Assembly (NCBI GenBank): GCA_964035575.1 | Contig: OZ037858.1 | Span: 248,001-312,000, forward strand | Length of the DNA: 64,000 bases | Direction: 5' to 3' | Source of the DNA: Rhynchopus sp. YZ270_cl-10 | Lineage: Eukaryota > Euglenozoa > Diplonemea > Diplonemida > Diplonemidae | Shown: positions 51,798-60,601 of the stretch, piece by piece | Layout: every line of letters starts with the position of its first letter | How positions within the stretch are numbered: position 1 is the first letter of the stretch | Translations under genes and position numbers: made by a program | Notes under the pieces: generated by a model | The model's database searches: none | The model's input: the letters and a program-made list of their open reading frames with translations, nothing else | Told to the model about the DNA's origin: nothing

Positions 51798-52032
51798 TCC
51801 TCAAATGTGTAACGTTGTGGTCACCCTGCCACACCCCTCTGTTTGAAAAATGAATTTTTTTTGGAGGGGGGAAATGGGCGATGAAATGGGGGGGGTTATT
51901 GGAGGGTTATGGAGTTTTATGTTAAGTTCTTTAAAGAGAATGTTAGGCGGAAGCGCAAAGGCAAAAATAAAAAATGTGTGGAGCTCAGAAAAAAGCGAGG
52001 TGTCTACACGGTATCAATTATTCAAAAAAAGA

Positions 52033-52082
52033 GAGGTTGAAAGTGAAAAACGCCTCACCGTTCATCGGCGGACGCAGACACC
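52033..52082 (+). repeat. Dispersed repeat, family B (consensus)
   Basis: GAGGTTGAAAGTGAAAAACGC, CTCACCGTTCATCGGCGGACG, CAGACACC. Confidence 0.85.
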
Positions 52083-52104
52083 GGGGAGGAAAAAAAATAA
52101 TGAA

Positions 52105-52138
52105 AAAGTTTATAACCGTACGCCTCTCTGTGCTTCCT
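52105..52138 (+). repeat. Family A repeat, partial
   Basis: AAAGTTTATAACCGTACGCC then TCTCTGTGCTTCC. 23 bp after the B copy. Confidence 0.5.
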
Positions 52139-52351
52139 GAAGGGGGAACATTAATCTCGGATTGTTTACAATTCAGAGCAACGCAAAAAAAATCATGAGA
52201 GAGTTACCCATTGTTATCCTACTGGATGCCGTAAGGCACCCCTCATAGGTTTTGTAGCTGATTTAATGAGCTGCGTCGGCAGATCCACTGTTAATCCTTT
52301 TCTCTTTTTTAAGTAGACATATTGCCAATCGTGAATCTCTCCCCCCCATAT

Positions 52352-53245
52352 TTAGCGCGGTATCGACTTCGACTTTCTCTTCCTTCCACTAAGGAGCATA
52401 GAGTCATGCGACTGTAGGACAGAGTCTACTACTGTTGTCGCACTTTGTGGCACACGGTGTCCTGGGGTCACTGCAGAGAAGAGAACCGGATGCCGTGCAA
52501 TGATCAGGCTCTGCACCATCTGCGAGGAGTACAGCGCAAGCTTTACCTGCTCCATCGTGCACACCCCGTCCACTTCTTCAGGATCGGACGCCTTTTCGGA
52601 CACAGATTTCATGACATTCTGAAGCACCTCCTTTGTCGGGTAATACGGTGGTTGTGAACCATACACAGCGTCCTTCGGTTGTTCATGCATTTTCCCCTCT
52701 TTTTTTGCATTTCTTGCAAGAATACAGAGTGAATCAATCAAAACGCTTTTCCGACTGGCTCCAGCTTCAGGGATCTGCAGGCGTTCTAATTCCTGCAAAA
52801 ATTCAACGAAATAGACGTGAACGGAGAGGGCTGAGGTGAGTTGTTGGATTTTGGTCTCCCCGGCTTGCTTGCAGGTTGCGTAGACTCTGTTTATCATGAC
52901 TTCAGGAAACCCTGGACAAACCAAAAAAACGAGTTGGCACAGCTCGCCCAATGAAATACCCTTAGGAAACTCTGTCTCGGTGAACGCAAGACTCATCATC
53001 AGGCCAAATGCTGCTCTGTTATGGTGCGTTGCGGTAACGTATTCGTAACCCCGATGGAGGACGTGGGTTCCCCTCAGCACTGCAAGAAAGTATTCGCTAA
53101 TGAAATCAACCGGTTTGTCGTCCCTACAGTCCAATAGCTGTTTGACCATATCATTCAGATAGCACTTTACATTGAACAGCGACAAATACTCTTCTCCTGT
53201 CATGGCAAACATATCATCACCAATGTCTCTTTGGAAGAGTGTCAT
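52352..53245 (-). CDS. RIIa-fold protein, 297 aa (TPGS1-like?)
   Basis: Intronless. The N-terminal YLNDMVKQLLDCRDDKPVDF, ISEYF at about residues 30-55 fits the RIIa/Dpy-30 dimerisation helix pattern, and YVTATHHNRAAF shortly after recalls tubulin polyglutamylase complex subunit 1 (TPGS1), which keeps ciliary tubulin glutamylated. The remainder is helical. The C-terminus is basic (SGRKRKSKSIPR). I put the TPGS1 identity at about one in three; other RIIa-like ciliary proteins are possible. The start at 53245 is chosen because the upstream frame opens with a non-ATG codon and is pyrimidine-rich. Confidence 0.65.
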   Translation of the reverse strand: MTLFQRDIGDDMFAMTGEEYLSLFNVKCYLNDMVKQLLDCRDDKPVDFISEYFLAVLRGTHVLHRGYEYVTATHHNRAAFGLMMSLAFTETEFPKGISLGELCQLVFLVCPGFPEVMINRVYATCKQAGETKIQQLTSALSVHVYFVEFLQELERLQIPEAGASRKSVLIDSLCILARNAKKEGKMHEQPKDAVYGSQPPYYPTKEVLQNVMKSVSEKASDPEEVDGVCTMEQVKLALYSSQMVQSLIIARHPVLFSAVTPGHRVPQSATTVVDSVLQSHDSMLLSGRKRKSKSIPR

Positions 53246-53372
53246 TGAAAAATCGTTGAAAGAAAAGAAAAGAAAAGAAAAGTTTATATAAACCAAAACC
53301 TTAACTTAAGTTGAAGATGTGTGTAAATGAGTCTGGAGTGAGGATGAAAGGGATTTCGAGGGGGGAAAAAAA

Positions 53373-53480
53373 CTGTTGATGCAGGCACCTCCGACCGACC
53401 CACATACAATGCCACCCATCCGGATGAAAGCACAACCCTGCGGCCTACAATAGTAGATGTAAAAAGGAAACCTAATGGCC
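53373..53480 (+). repeat. Dispersed repeat, family F, long form
   Basis: TGATGCAGGCACCTCCGACC, then ATGCCACCCATCCGGATGAAAG and CCTGCGGCC, extending to GTAAAAAGGAAACCTAATG. Pairs with the copy at 53572 at about 80-90% by eye. Confidence 0.8.
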
Positions 53481-53571
53481 GTAAGAGAACGAGAGCGGCA
53501 TTGAAGCCCACAAAGAAAGAGTGGAATTGAAATTTGAAGGTTTTTGAAGACCAAGCAAACGGAGAAGAAAG

Positions 53572-53692
53572 TGAAGTTATTAATGCAGGCACCTCCGACT
53601 GACCCACGTACGATGCCAGCCATCCGGATGAAAGCACAAGTACCCTGCGGCCAACAACAGAAGATGTAAAAAGGAAACCTAATGACTGGCCC
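53572..53692 (+). repeat. Dispersed repeat, family F, long form
   Basis: GAAGTTATTAATGCAGGCACC, TCCGACTGACCCACGTACG, ATGCCAGCCATCCGGATG. Shares the GTAAAAAGGAAACC tail with 53373. Confidence 0.85.
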
Positions 53693-54300
53693 GTACCGTA
53701 AGAGAACGAGGGCGGTTCACAACCGCTCGACAGCCGGCGGCCCACCTTCCGTTGAAGAGTTGTGAGCTTAAAGAAATAGTTGTATAATGACAGATCTTAT
53801 TTGAGTGGTTGTGGTTGGCTATGGGGTATTAGAGAGAGAAAGCGTGAGGGGTCCTCTGGGGAGGAAAGGATTTTTTTTTGTTGTAACTTTTAATTTTCAA
53901 TTTGCTTTTCTATGGTGCTGTTTTGCTTTTTTATTGAATGCCGTTTTTTTTAAAGCAACACATTACAAAACAGACCCACCTGGGACTTAACCCACCCCCC
54001 CACCCCCCTGAAACGTTGCGCGGGGAAGGGGAAAGGGAAGTTGAAACGTACAAAAAAAAAACCCACGATTTTTTTTTTTTCGACTAGAGCATTTTTATAC
54101 TCAGTCGGTGTTTTGCAAAAAAGGTTGAAATTTTATTTTGTGTGAAATCGCCTAAAACCGGAACCAATAGACTACACTAATTTCATATACTTTCTATTCA
54201 AAGAAGAGAAAGCACAAGGACGTTCAAAAACGATACAGCCCAGACATTTTAAAAAAAAACCAGAACGGTTTTAAACGCTCCAGAAAAATAAAACAAAAAA

Positions 54301-54345
54301 AAACTGAGATGAAAGTGTCAATGCCATAGACAGACCATCTTAAAA
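54301..54345 (+). repeat. Family A-like hairpin (diverged)
   Basis: CTGAGATGAAAGTGTC, AATGCCATA, GACAGACCATCTT. Outer arms AGATG/CATCT pair, inner GTGTC/GACA pair; loop unrelated. Confidence 0.4.
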
Positions 54346-54397
54346 GGGGTTGTAAAGGAAAACGAGCAGGACCGAGTGACGTGGGGTATTAATTCTT

Positions 54398-54455
54398 GTT
54401 TCATCGACAGGTAAAGAGGTGCATTCTGTACTTAAAAAAATGCCACCCTAAGGCT
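54398..54455 (+). repeat. Dispersed repeat, family D (diverged)
   Basis: TTTCATCGACAGGTAAAGAGG, TGCATTCTGTACTTAA, TGCCACCCTAAGGC. Confidence 0.5.
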
Positions 54456-54509
54456 AGTATCCACAAAAAAAGAGGGAAGATGGAGAAGAAGAAAAGATGG
54501 AAAAGAAAG

Positions 54510-54572
54510 TGAAGTTATTAATGCAGGCACCTCCGACTGACCCACGATGCCAGCCCCGGATGAAAGCATAAG
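54510..54572 (+). repeat. Dispersed repeat, family F, short form
   Basis: GAAGTTATTAATGCAGGCACC, TCCGACTGACCCACG, ATGCCAGCCCCGGATGAAAGC. Confidence 0.8.
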
Positions 54573-54574
54573 AA

Positions 54575-54616
54575 ATGTGCCTTGAAATACAAAGCCCTTC
54601 TCGTGAACAATGTACG
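54575..54616 (+). repeat. Dispersed repeat, family C
   Basis: TGCCTTGAAATACAAAGCCC, TTCTCGTGAACAATGTACGCC. Directly follows the F copy. Confidence 0.7.
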
Positions 54617-55086
54617 CCCCGGGTGGAACCCAAACCATCCAGTCTTACATCCATTTCGAGGCTGACATCAAAAGAAAAATTACTTTACCCATCCCCACTG
54701 GGTTTGTTTGCCCTTCATTTTTCTTGCAATATTTTTTTCGTCAAAATGATACGAATACCCGGTGCTCAAAATTATGGACACATGGATACATACACGATAC
54801 ATTTCAACAACCAAAGAGAATTCCTCTCAATCACTGTGTACCTTGGGGGAAAACCTGCAAACAAGGTTTCCTTCGACACAATCCCCATTTTTTTTGCAGA
54901 AGAAAAAATAATAGTTGATTACCAATCACACCTGATACAGGAGGATTGTGCAATCAACGGGGGAAAAAATATGCAAATTTGGCGCGACACAGTGGCTTGC
55001 CACTGTCTTTTTTGTACAAACTCTCTAACCCTCCCCTAATCATCCCCCTTATTTTATCTTTTTTTATCTTTTTTTTTTTTTTTTTT

Positions 55087-55129
55087 TGAAAATTTGACAA
55101 CGTGGAGACACCCTGTGTGAACTCCACGC
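55087..55129 (+). repeat. Family E with compensatory stem
   Basis: TTGAAAATTTGACAACGTGG, AGACACCCTGTGTG, AACTCCACGC. CGTGGAG pairs with CTCCACG, where other copies have TAGTG/CACTA. Confidence 0.75.
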
Positions 55130-55210
55130 AAGCTTTTTTAAAAAAAATCCCAGTTTATTTTTCGTACGCTGCTCCTCCCCCATCCTCCCACGAAATCATG
55201 CTTTGCCTTT

Positions 55211-56322
55211 TTACACGTCTTTCCTGCAAAAAAGAATTGTTGAAAATACAAAAAAAAAATTGATACATACCCGAATTCCGCGATAGCCTCCTGCAGGAAA
55301 GATTCATCGTACTTGGCGGGGTCGAAGTACCCTTGGCCGTACGTCTCGCAGTAGTCTCTCCAGAAGTCAGCGAAGCCAGGTGAGGAGCGCTGGTGCTCCT
55401 TGAATTCTTCTATGAGGTCTGACGATGTGCTCCTTCTGCTGCCCCTGCCACCACCACCACCACGTGCAGAGATGCCTGCACTGCCACGTCCACTTGAGGT
55501 GACACCACCCTGCGCTCTGTCGAGGTGCCTGCGTGTGTAGGCATGCGCCTTCTCAAGGAAGTCTGTTGTGTGCAGAACAGGGTCGTACACCTGCGATCCG
55601 TGGTCATCGCAGTAACGACGCCAGATCGAACGGCCGCCCCCTCTGGTCATTTCCTTGATCCCCTCAACAAGCGTTGCTGAGCGGCGCATGAAGGTGATCG
55701 CCTTCCCCAGGAAGCGGTCGTCGAAGCGTTTGGGGTCCAGTGTACCGTCCGAGTGGAGCGTGCAGTACTCCACCCAGGCCTCGTGCGCGACAACGTCGTT
55801 CTTCTGCAGCTCCTTCACGTCGTGTACAAGCTGGCTCTCGTTGTGCCTGTCGGGGTCTGCTGGGGAGGTGGAATGACCCTCCGGGCAGACACTCTCCATC
55901 ATCTCAAAGCCACGCTTCAAATACTCCACGTCGTAGTGTCCAGGGTCGTAGCGGCTGTCGCCTTGGTCGTCGCAGTAGGCAATCCATTTGTCGCGAGCCT
56001 CGATGGAGCCTCGTTGGTACATCTTGATGTGGGTCACCAGCTTCTGTTTCTCGACCTCGCCAGTGGGAAGGCCGAGGGTCTTGATTGCCTGGCAAAGGAA
56101 AGAGATGCTGTGCTTCGCAGGGTCCGCCCGGCCCGCCCCAAACTCAGTGCAGTACTCCGTCCACGACGCGGCCCAGTCTGCTGCCGTGCGCTGTGCGTTC
56201 TTAATCAGGTTCACCATCTTCGCTTTCTCGTCGTCATTTGCTGACGACGCATATTGACTAGGCCCCCTCCTCGACGACGTAGGATGCCACGAACCCCCTC
56301 TATCATAACCCGAACGCTTCAT
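55211..56322 (-). CDS. W-YC-DP-FL repeat protein, 354 aa
   Basis: Exons 56322-55271 and 55223-55211: the last exon is 13 nt and adds only KDV plus stop after a 47-nt GTATGT...TTGCAG intron. Without splicing the frame runs on to a basic 394-aa form. The protein consists of five copies of a 60-75-residue unit with pattern W-x2-YC-x8-DP-x7-[FY]L-x2-[AG], seen at WTEYC/ADPAKH, WIAYC/YDPGHY, WVEYC/LDPKRF, WRRYC/YDPVLH and WRDYC/FDPAKY. Gly/Arg/Ser-rich linkers precede the last unit. The function is unknown; helical RNA- or protein-binding repeats are plausible. A run of T then CAG lies 22 nt upstream of the ATG. Confidence 0.75.
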
Positions 56323-56344
56323 ATTTTTGTTGTAAAAAATCGCT

Positions 56345-56358
56345 CTGAAAAAAAAATG
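56345..56358 (-). promoter_or_regulatory. T-tract and CAG before the repeat-protein gene
   Basis: CATTTTTTTTTCAG on the minus strand, 22 nt before the ATG. Confidence 0.5.
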
Positions 56359-56454
56359 TTAGAGCTTTTTAGCGGAAACGTAGTGGCAATACATTGCTTT
56401 ATTCTCTCCCACTAAATCTCACGCGAGAAACACTCGTTTAAATTGTTTTTAAAA

Positions 56455-57020
56455 ATGGAGTACTTTGGTGTAGAGGTGAAGAACTGCGTCCGACACAATC
56501 GAAGAGTACAAAGCAACAAAGACCTACCACGGAATCAAGTGCGACGATCACAGATTGTATCTGAAGCAAAGACTTGTTAATGAGTTTGGGCACGGTTCAG
56601 AACCTCAGGAATCTCAGCATCAGCTGCAGACACAGAACCAGGCAGTTCTTCCTCAGGAACCTCAGACGCAGGCCATAGCGATAAAAGTTTCGCGATGTGG
56701 TATCCAGAACGTGGAGGAGGGGTGGCATGTTTTACTGGCGCTCTCGTCCAAAGTTTTTACAACTTAGCACCAATTAGGAACTCAGTCTAAATGACGAATA
56801 ATCCTTGACCCAGTTCAGTTGACACTGTTGTGCTTTTGAGAAGTTCATGAACAGGTTGGAAAAGGAAGATGGGAAAAGCGTAAACCCGAGGACGCTTATC
56901 GACGCTCTTTCTGAGGATTCAGATTTGAAAATGTTTGGAACACAATCAGACAGACATAAATTCACTGTCTGCCTTTTCAGCACTTTCCGCAAAACCCCGC
57001 ACCGCACAACCCTTCTGTGA
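56455..57020 (+). pseudogene. Plus-strand coding remnants
   Basis: Three codon-like stretches on the plus strand, each in a different frame. An ATG at 56455 opens MEYFGVEVKNC. A frame at 56492-56767 reads DTIEEYKATKTYHGIKCDDH and onward for 91 codons. A frame at 56838-57020 reads EKFMNRLEKEDGKSV, RTLIDALSEDSDLKMFG and onward for 60 codons. Charged, low-complexity-free composition differs from the surrounding spacers. No consensus GTAT donors link them, so a decayed gene of unknown kind, or a host gene with unusual splicing, is my reading. It would be the only plus-strand host gene. Confidence 0.35.
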
Positions 57021-57166
57021 TTGGCCGTACCGTTAAAACTATTTCTCCTCAAGCTTGTAGAAAAAAAAACCCTCCTTTTTTTTTGTCAAACTATTTTGTT
57101 ACCACCTACTGTAAATGTAAGTGGGGAAAGGGGGGCGATATTATTTTTGGAATTTTGGGAACAAAA

Positions 57167-58729
57167 TTATCGGACAGATTTTCGTCGCCTCTCTGGACGT
57201 GAACCCATGAGTTTTGCGACCGCTTTGAAGTGATCATCCATTCGCATTGTTCCGTTGACGAAGCCGAGAGAGCAGCGAATGCTATTCATTTTCTCGTGGT
57301 TGCCATGTCGTTGGGAGAGATCTAAGGCCTGGGTGAGGAAGTCGGAGGCGACTGCCCACTCCTTTTTATCAGATGAGAGCATGCCAAGCTGTTCATAGGC
57401 GTCGCACGATGCTGCCTCGTCACGGAGGTCGTTCGACAGCTCAAGGTTGCGTTCTACACACACCTTTGCCGTGGAGTGGTCCCCCAACGTCCGCTCCATC
57501 GCAGATAGATTCGCCAACGACAGCGACTCCGCCTGCTTGTCTTGCGCCCGCACAGCAAACTGCAGCGCCTGCTTGTGGTGCTCAATGCTCCCCTTGCAGT
57601 CACCCATATTCCCCGTGATGAGCCCCATATTGGTATGTGCAATAAACACTCCCGCAGCGTCAGCGATATCACAGTGCTTCTGATGGTATTCAAGACTCCT
57701 CTCCATCGCTGAAGGTGTGCCGATCTCTTGGAACACTATGCCCAAACAGTTCAGGGACTTCGCTTCGCCCTGTGAGTGTTTTTGTACTAACGTTTTCCCC
57801 GATATTTTGTACAGAAAAGAATATTATGGTTGAAGGCATAGCACGATGAAAGCCTGATGAAATCTGAGTTCAGGATATGGCAAGTAAGGAAAGAAAATTT
57901 GAAAGGTGAATATGCCTCGCGTGCAAAGGGAAATCGTTTGTTGGGGAGACCAAAATACATACCTGAAGATCGTTGAGCCTTCTGCAAATATTCAGATATT
58001 TTTGGAAGTACGGGACCGACTTTGCTAGGGTGTCTCTGCGAAGGGAATATTATTTTGTAGTTTCGACAATCACCTCTAGATTCTCACTATTTTATTTTGA
58101 TTCCAAAAAAAACAAACATACTTCTTCTGCGCAAGCAGCTCAGCAATCTTATAGTACGCATGCCCCTCCATGCGGGCCTTGCCTGCACGCTGACAGGCCT
58201 CTGCTAAGAGATGGAAGTCACGGAAGGTCATGGGCTTGGGCTGGCAGTGGGTGTGTATTGTCATGCCGACACTGACTTTTGCGCGGATGTCCGGTCGATA
58301 GGGCACATGGATGGGACGACCTACTGCACCTGTTGCTGTGGGTGCAGGCACGTTGGGTGGAGCCGTTGCCGTAGGGGGAATAGGTGATGACTGTGCCATA
58401 GGCGAAGTGCTCTCAAGAGTCCCAATCCGCAACAGCTCTTCTTCGAACCCCTCTTCCGTATCGGGCACCTCTGCAGACCGTGGTCGGAACCGCTGTTGTG
58501 CTGACAGCGGTTTGCTTTCCATGGGAATAGCGCTGACAGGACGGCGTACCCGCTCGCACCCAGCCGGCTCCATCTTGGCGCGCACCCGAGCAGGAGCGTT
58601 CTTCGACAATATTCCAGGCAAAACAAAGGAAGACATGGGACGTTCCCTCCGATGCCTCGCCGAATCAGTGCGAATCACATTGCGGTCTCCTGTCCGACTC
58701 CCAGGACGCAGCGTTGTGGTGTCCAACAT
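57167..58729 (-). CDS. TPR protein, 427 aa, TTC29-like
   Basis: Exons 58729-58122, 58035-57963 and 57769-57167 (phases 2 and 0), introns opening GTATGTTTG and GTATGTATT. The disordered Arg/Pro-rich N-terminus of about 140 residues leads to a helical region and at least four tetratricopeptide repeats at about 215-400 (AKSLNCLGIVFQEIG, AHTNMGLITGNMGDCKGS, SLANLSAMERTLGDHSTA, AYEQLGMLSSDKKEW). The order and a last repeat ending NSIRCSLGFVNGTMRMDDHF recall TTC29, an axonemal dynein-related sperm and cilium protein. Identity is moderate. Intron 1 carries a D repeat fragment. A CTTTTTATCCAG acceptor is 8 nt before the ATG. Confidence 0.75.
58055..58080 (+). repeat. Family D fragment inside a TPR-gene intron
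   Basis: TTGTAGTTTCGACAATCACCT, identical to the 5' flank of the D copy at 20491. Lies within 58036-58121. Confidence 0.6.
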
Positions 58730-58736
58730 TGTTTTT

Positions 58737-58752
58737 CTGGATAAAAAGGGTA
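58737..58752 (-). promoter_or_regulatory. Acceptor before the TPR gene
   Basis: TTACCCTTTTTATCCAG on the minus strand with a 7-8-nt leader to the ATG. Confidence 0.5.
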
Positions 58753-58855
58753 AGTTGGTATATCAATGTTGGAGAGAAAGTAGGGGGGAATGAGGTATTT
58801 TTGTTACAGTGCAGTATAAGACAGTAAAGACAAGATGGTAAATTAATTTTTTTTT

Positions 58856-59692
58856 CTACAAATACGGTGTCCACTCCTCACTTCCCTCGCTTCTCTCGTA
58901 GCTGTAGGTTTGGGTGACGATGCGACGGTCGCCGGAGCGAGGTTTTGCCCGATGAGAGAGAGGAGAAGATGGACGTTGCCCGACTTCTGGCACGGCGTAA
59001 GGGGAGTATGGGAAGCGTCCGAAGAAGATGGTGTCACGGAGCAGCTCTCTTTCATGCGCGCTGGCTTGACGCGCCTTTTGCGCAGCAAGCCATCTACGGT
59101 GTTCTGACGCGACCTCCGCGTTGTGCTCAAAAAGCTGTTGGTGCACCGGGTTTGCTAGCTCTTCACACGCCAGCCCTGCCTCGCACTCATGCCTGAAGGG
59201 GCAGGGGTATTGACACCCCCCTGCACACGGCGCTAGAAAATGCCAATATGCCAAGCAATGTCGTACATTACGCAGCTCAGGACACCCTGCACCCTGCGGG
59301 CAAGGATGCATATAGGACGCACGGTGAAACCGATCTGTTTGTTTGCACCGATCATGAAACTGTGGACACATTGGGCGCTGTTCTGACACTTTAAGCCTTC
59401 CTCTTGCCATAAATTCCGGACCACCAGCGCGTTCACCACTTCCATCCATTAGGGGATGCGCTTTCAAATTATTAAGATACTGAAGTTGGACGCCCGAAGG
59501 CGAGACACGAGAGCTTTGTACCGTTGAGCGTGGAGAGGCAGTAGCAGCATTTTGAGAGCCGGCGTGTGAGGTCCGCGACGTCCCTCGGGAGCTTTTGCTG
59601 TGTGCCTTCTTGGGGCTTCTGCTTCTACTACGAGAGGAAGAGGAGGAGCGTTTCTTGCTACTCTTTGAACCACGTGACACATTACCAGGCAT
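58856..59692 (-). CDS. SR-rich zinc-finger protein, 278 aa
   Basis: Intronless. Residues 1-45 are Arg/Ser-rich (SSKKRSSSSSRSRSRSPKK), as in splicing-associated proteins. Residues about 105-175 carry a Cys/His array: MCPQFHDRCKQTDRFHRASY then MHPCPQG, CPELRN, HCLAYWHFLAPC, CQYPCPFRHEC. The order C-x6-C-x5-H-x6-C recalls CCCH or PBZ-type fingers repeated two or three times, which bind RNA or poly(ADP-ribose). The C-terminal third is helical then Ser/Pro-rich. Exact family not recognised. A GTCTCTTCAG acceptor lies 17 nt upstream. Confidence 0.75.
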   Translation of the reverse strand: MPGNVSRGSKSSKKRSSSSSRSRSRSPKKAHSKSSRGTSRTSHAGSQNAATASPRSTVQSSRVSPSGVQLQYLNNLKAHPLMDGSGERAGGPEFMARGRLKVSEQRPMCPQFHDRCKQTDRFHRASYMHPCPQGAGCPELRNVRHCLAYWHFLAPCAGGCQYPCPFRHECEAGLACEELANPVHQQLFEHNAEVASEHRRWLAAQKARQASAHERELLRDTIFFGRFPYSPYAVPEVGQRPSSPLSHRAKPRSGDRRIVTQTYSYERSEGSEEWTPYL

Positions 59693-60099
59693 CCCTCAGC
59701 ATAAAACCCCTGAAGAGACCAGAGACAATGAAAGTATCGGTAAAAATGCCTTTGGGTCGCAACAAAAAAAGAAAAAGAAAAGCCCCCAACGCCTGAGAAA
59801 GGATGGTTTGCTAGCTTATAATCTGAAGGGGGGGAGGGGGGAAATTTTTTTTTTGTGAAAAAAAATACGGTTTGTAGGTAGGTATACCTCCTTTGCGTTT
59901 ATGGAGTCAGCATGCACTGTAATATGCTTTGGAAGGAGTTTGGAGGGGGATTTCGACGAAAACAAAAGGGTACAAAAAAAAAGAGGTTGGGGGTCAATTT
60001 CGTATATTTCTCTTTTGAATGAGGGGAGAGAGAGAGAGAGAGAGAGGAGAAGGGGAGAGCGTGGAAATGTATTGGGGGGAAAAAAATAGAGTTTTTTTC

Positions 60100-60601
60100 A
60101 CGGGTCGGGAAAGATCTTTTGTCTTTTTTTGTCTTTTTTCGAGAATCTCGGGAGAAAAAAAAAAAAAATCAAGATTTTCAGGATTTTTGTCTTTTTTTTT
60201 CAGGATCTCTCGAGATCTTTGAGATCTTTGAAAAATCCTGAAAAAAAAAGGAAAAAAAGAGAAAAAAAGATGAAAAAGATCTTGAAAATCTTTTTTTTCT
60301 CAAAAAAAAGATAAAAAAGATTTTTGGGATTTTGAAAAATCTTTTTGGGAAAAAAAAAAAAAAAGATTTTGAAAATCTTTTTTTTTTTTTTCAAAGATTT
60401 CTCAAGATCTCGAGATTTTTCATGAAATTTCATGGATTTTTCCAGGATTTTTCAGGATTTTTTCAGGATTTTCCCAGGATTTTCAAATCTTTTCTCTTTT
60501 TTTTTTTCTCCCAAAAATCTTTTTTTTTTTTTTTTTTTCGGGAGAAGAGGATTTTTTTTCTCGAAAAAAAAAAAAAAAAAAAAGATCTTTCCCGACCCGT
60601 G
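60100..60601. mobile_element. 502-bp foldback element
   Basis: Terminal inverted repeats of at least 21 bp: CACGGGTCGGGAAAGATCTTT at the left and its reverse complement at the right end. The interior is made of GATTTT/AAAATC motifs that pair repeatedly. T-runs flank both ends, so a target duplication of T's is possible. No coding capacity. Confidence 0.75.

Larger units (their letters stand above)
51656..52351. other. Spacer with A and B repeats
   Basis: 696 bp with A-type copies at 51771 and 52105 and a B repeat at 52033. No gene. Confidence 0.6.
53246..55210. other. Repeat-rich spacer
   Basis: 2 kb. F repeats at 53373, 53572 and 54510, A-like copy at 54301, D at 54398, C at 54575 and E at 55087. 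An open frame at 54747-55039 on the plus strand is noted but not accepted. Confidence 0.6.

Noticed and set aside
53284-53745. 153-codon minus-strand frame with an internal duplication
   Set aside because: The duplication is two copies of the family F repeat; not a protein repeat.
54747-55039. Plus-strand frame starting MIRIPGAQNYG
   Set aside because: Somewhat protein-like, but it has A/T-rich codon use and no recognisable domain.
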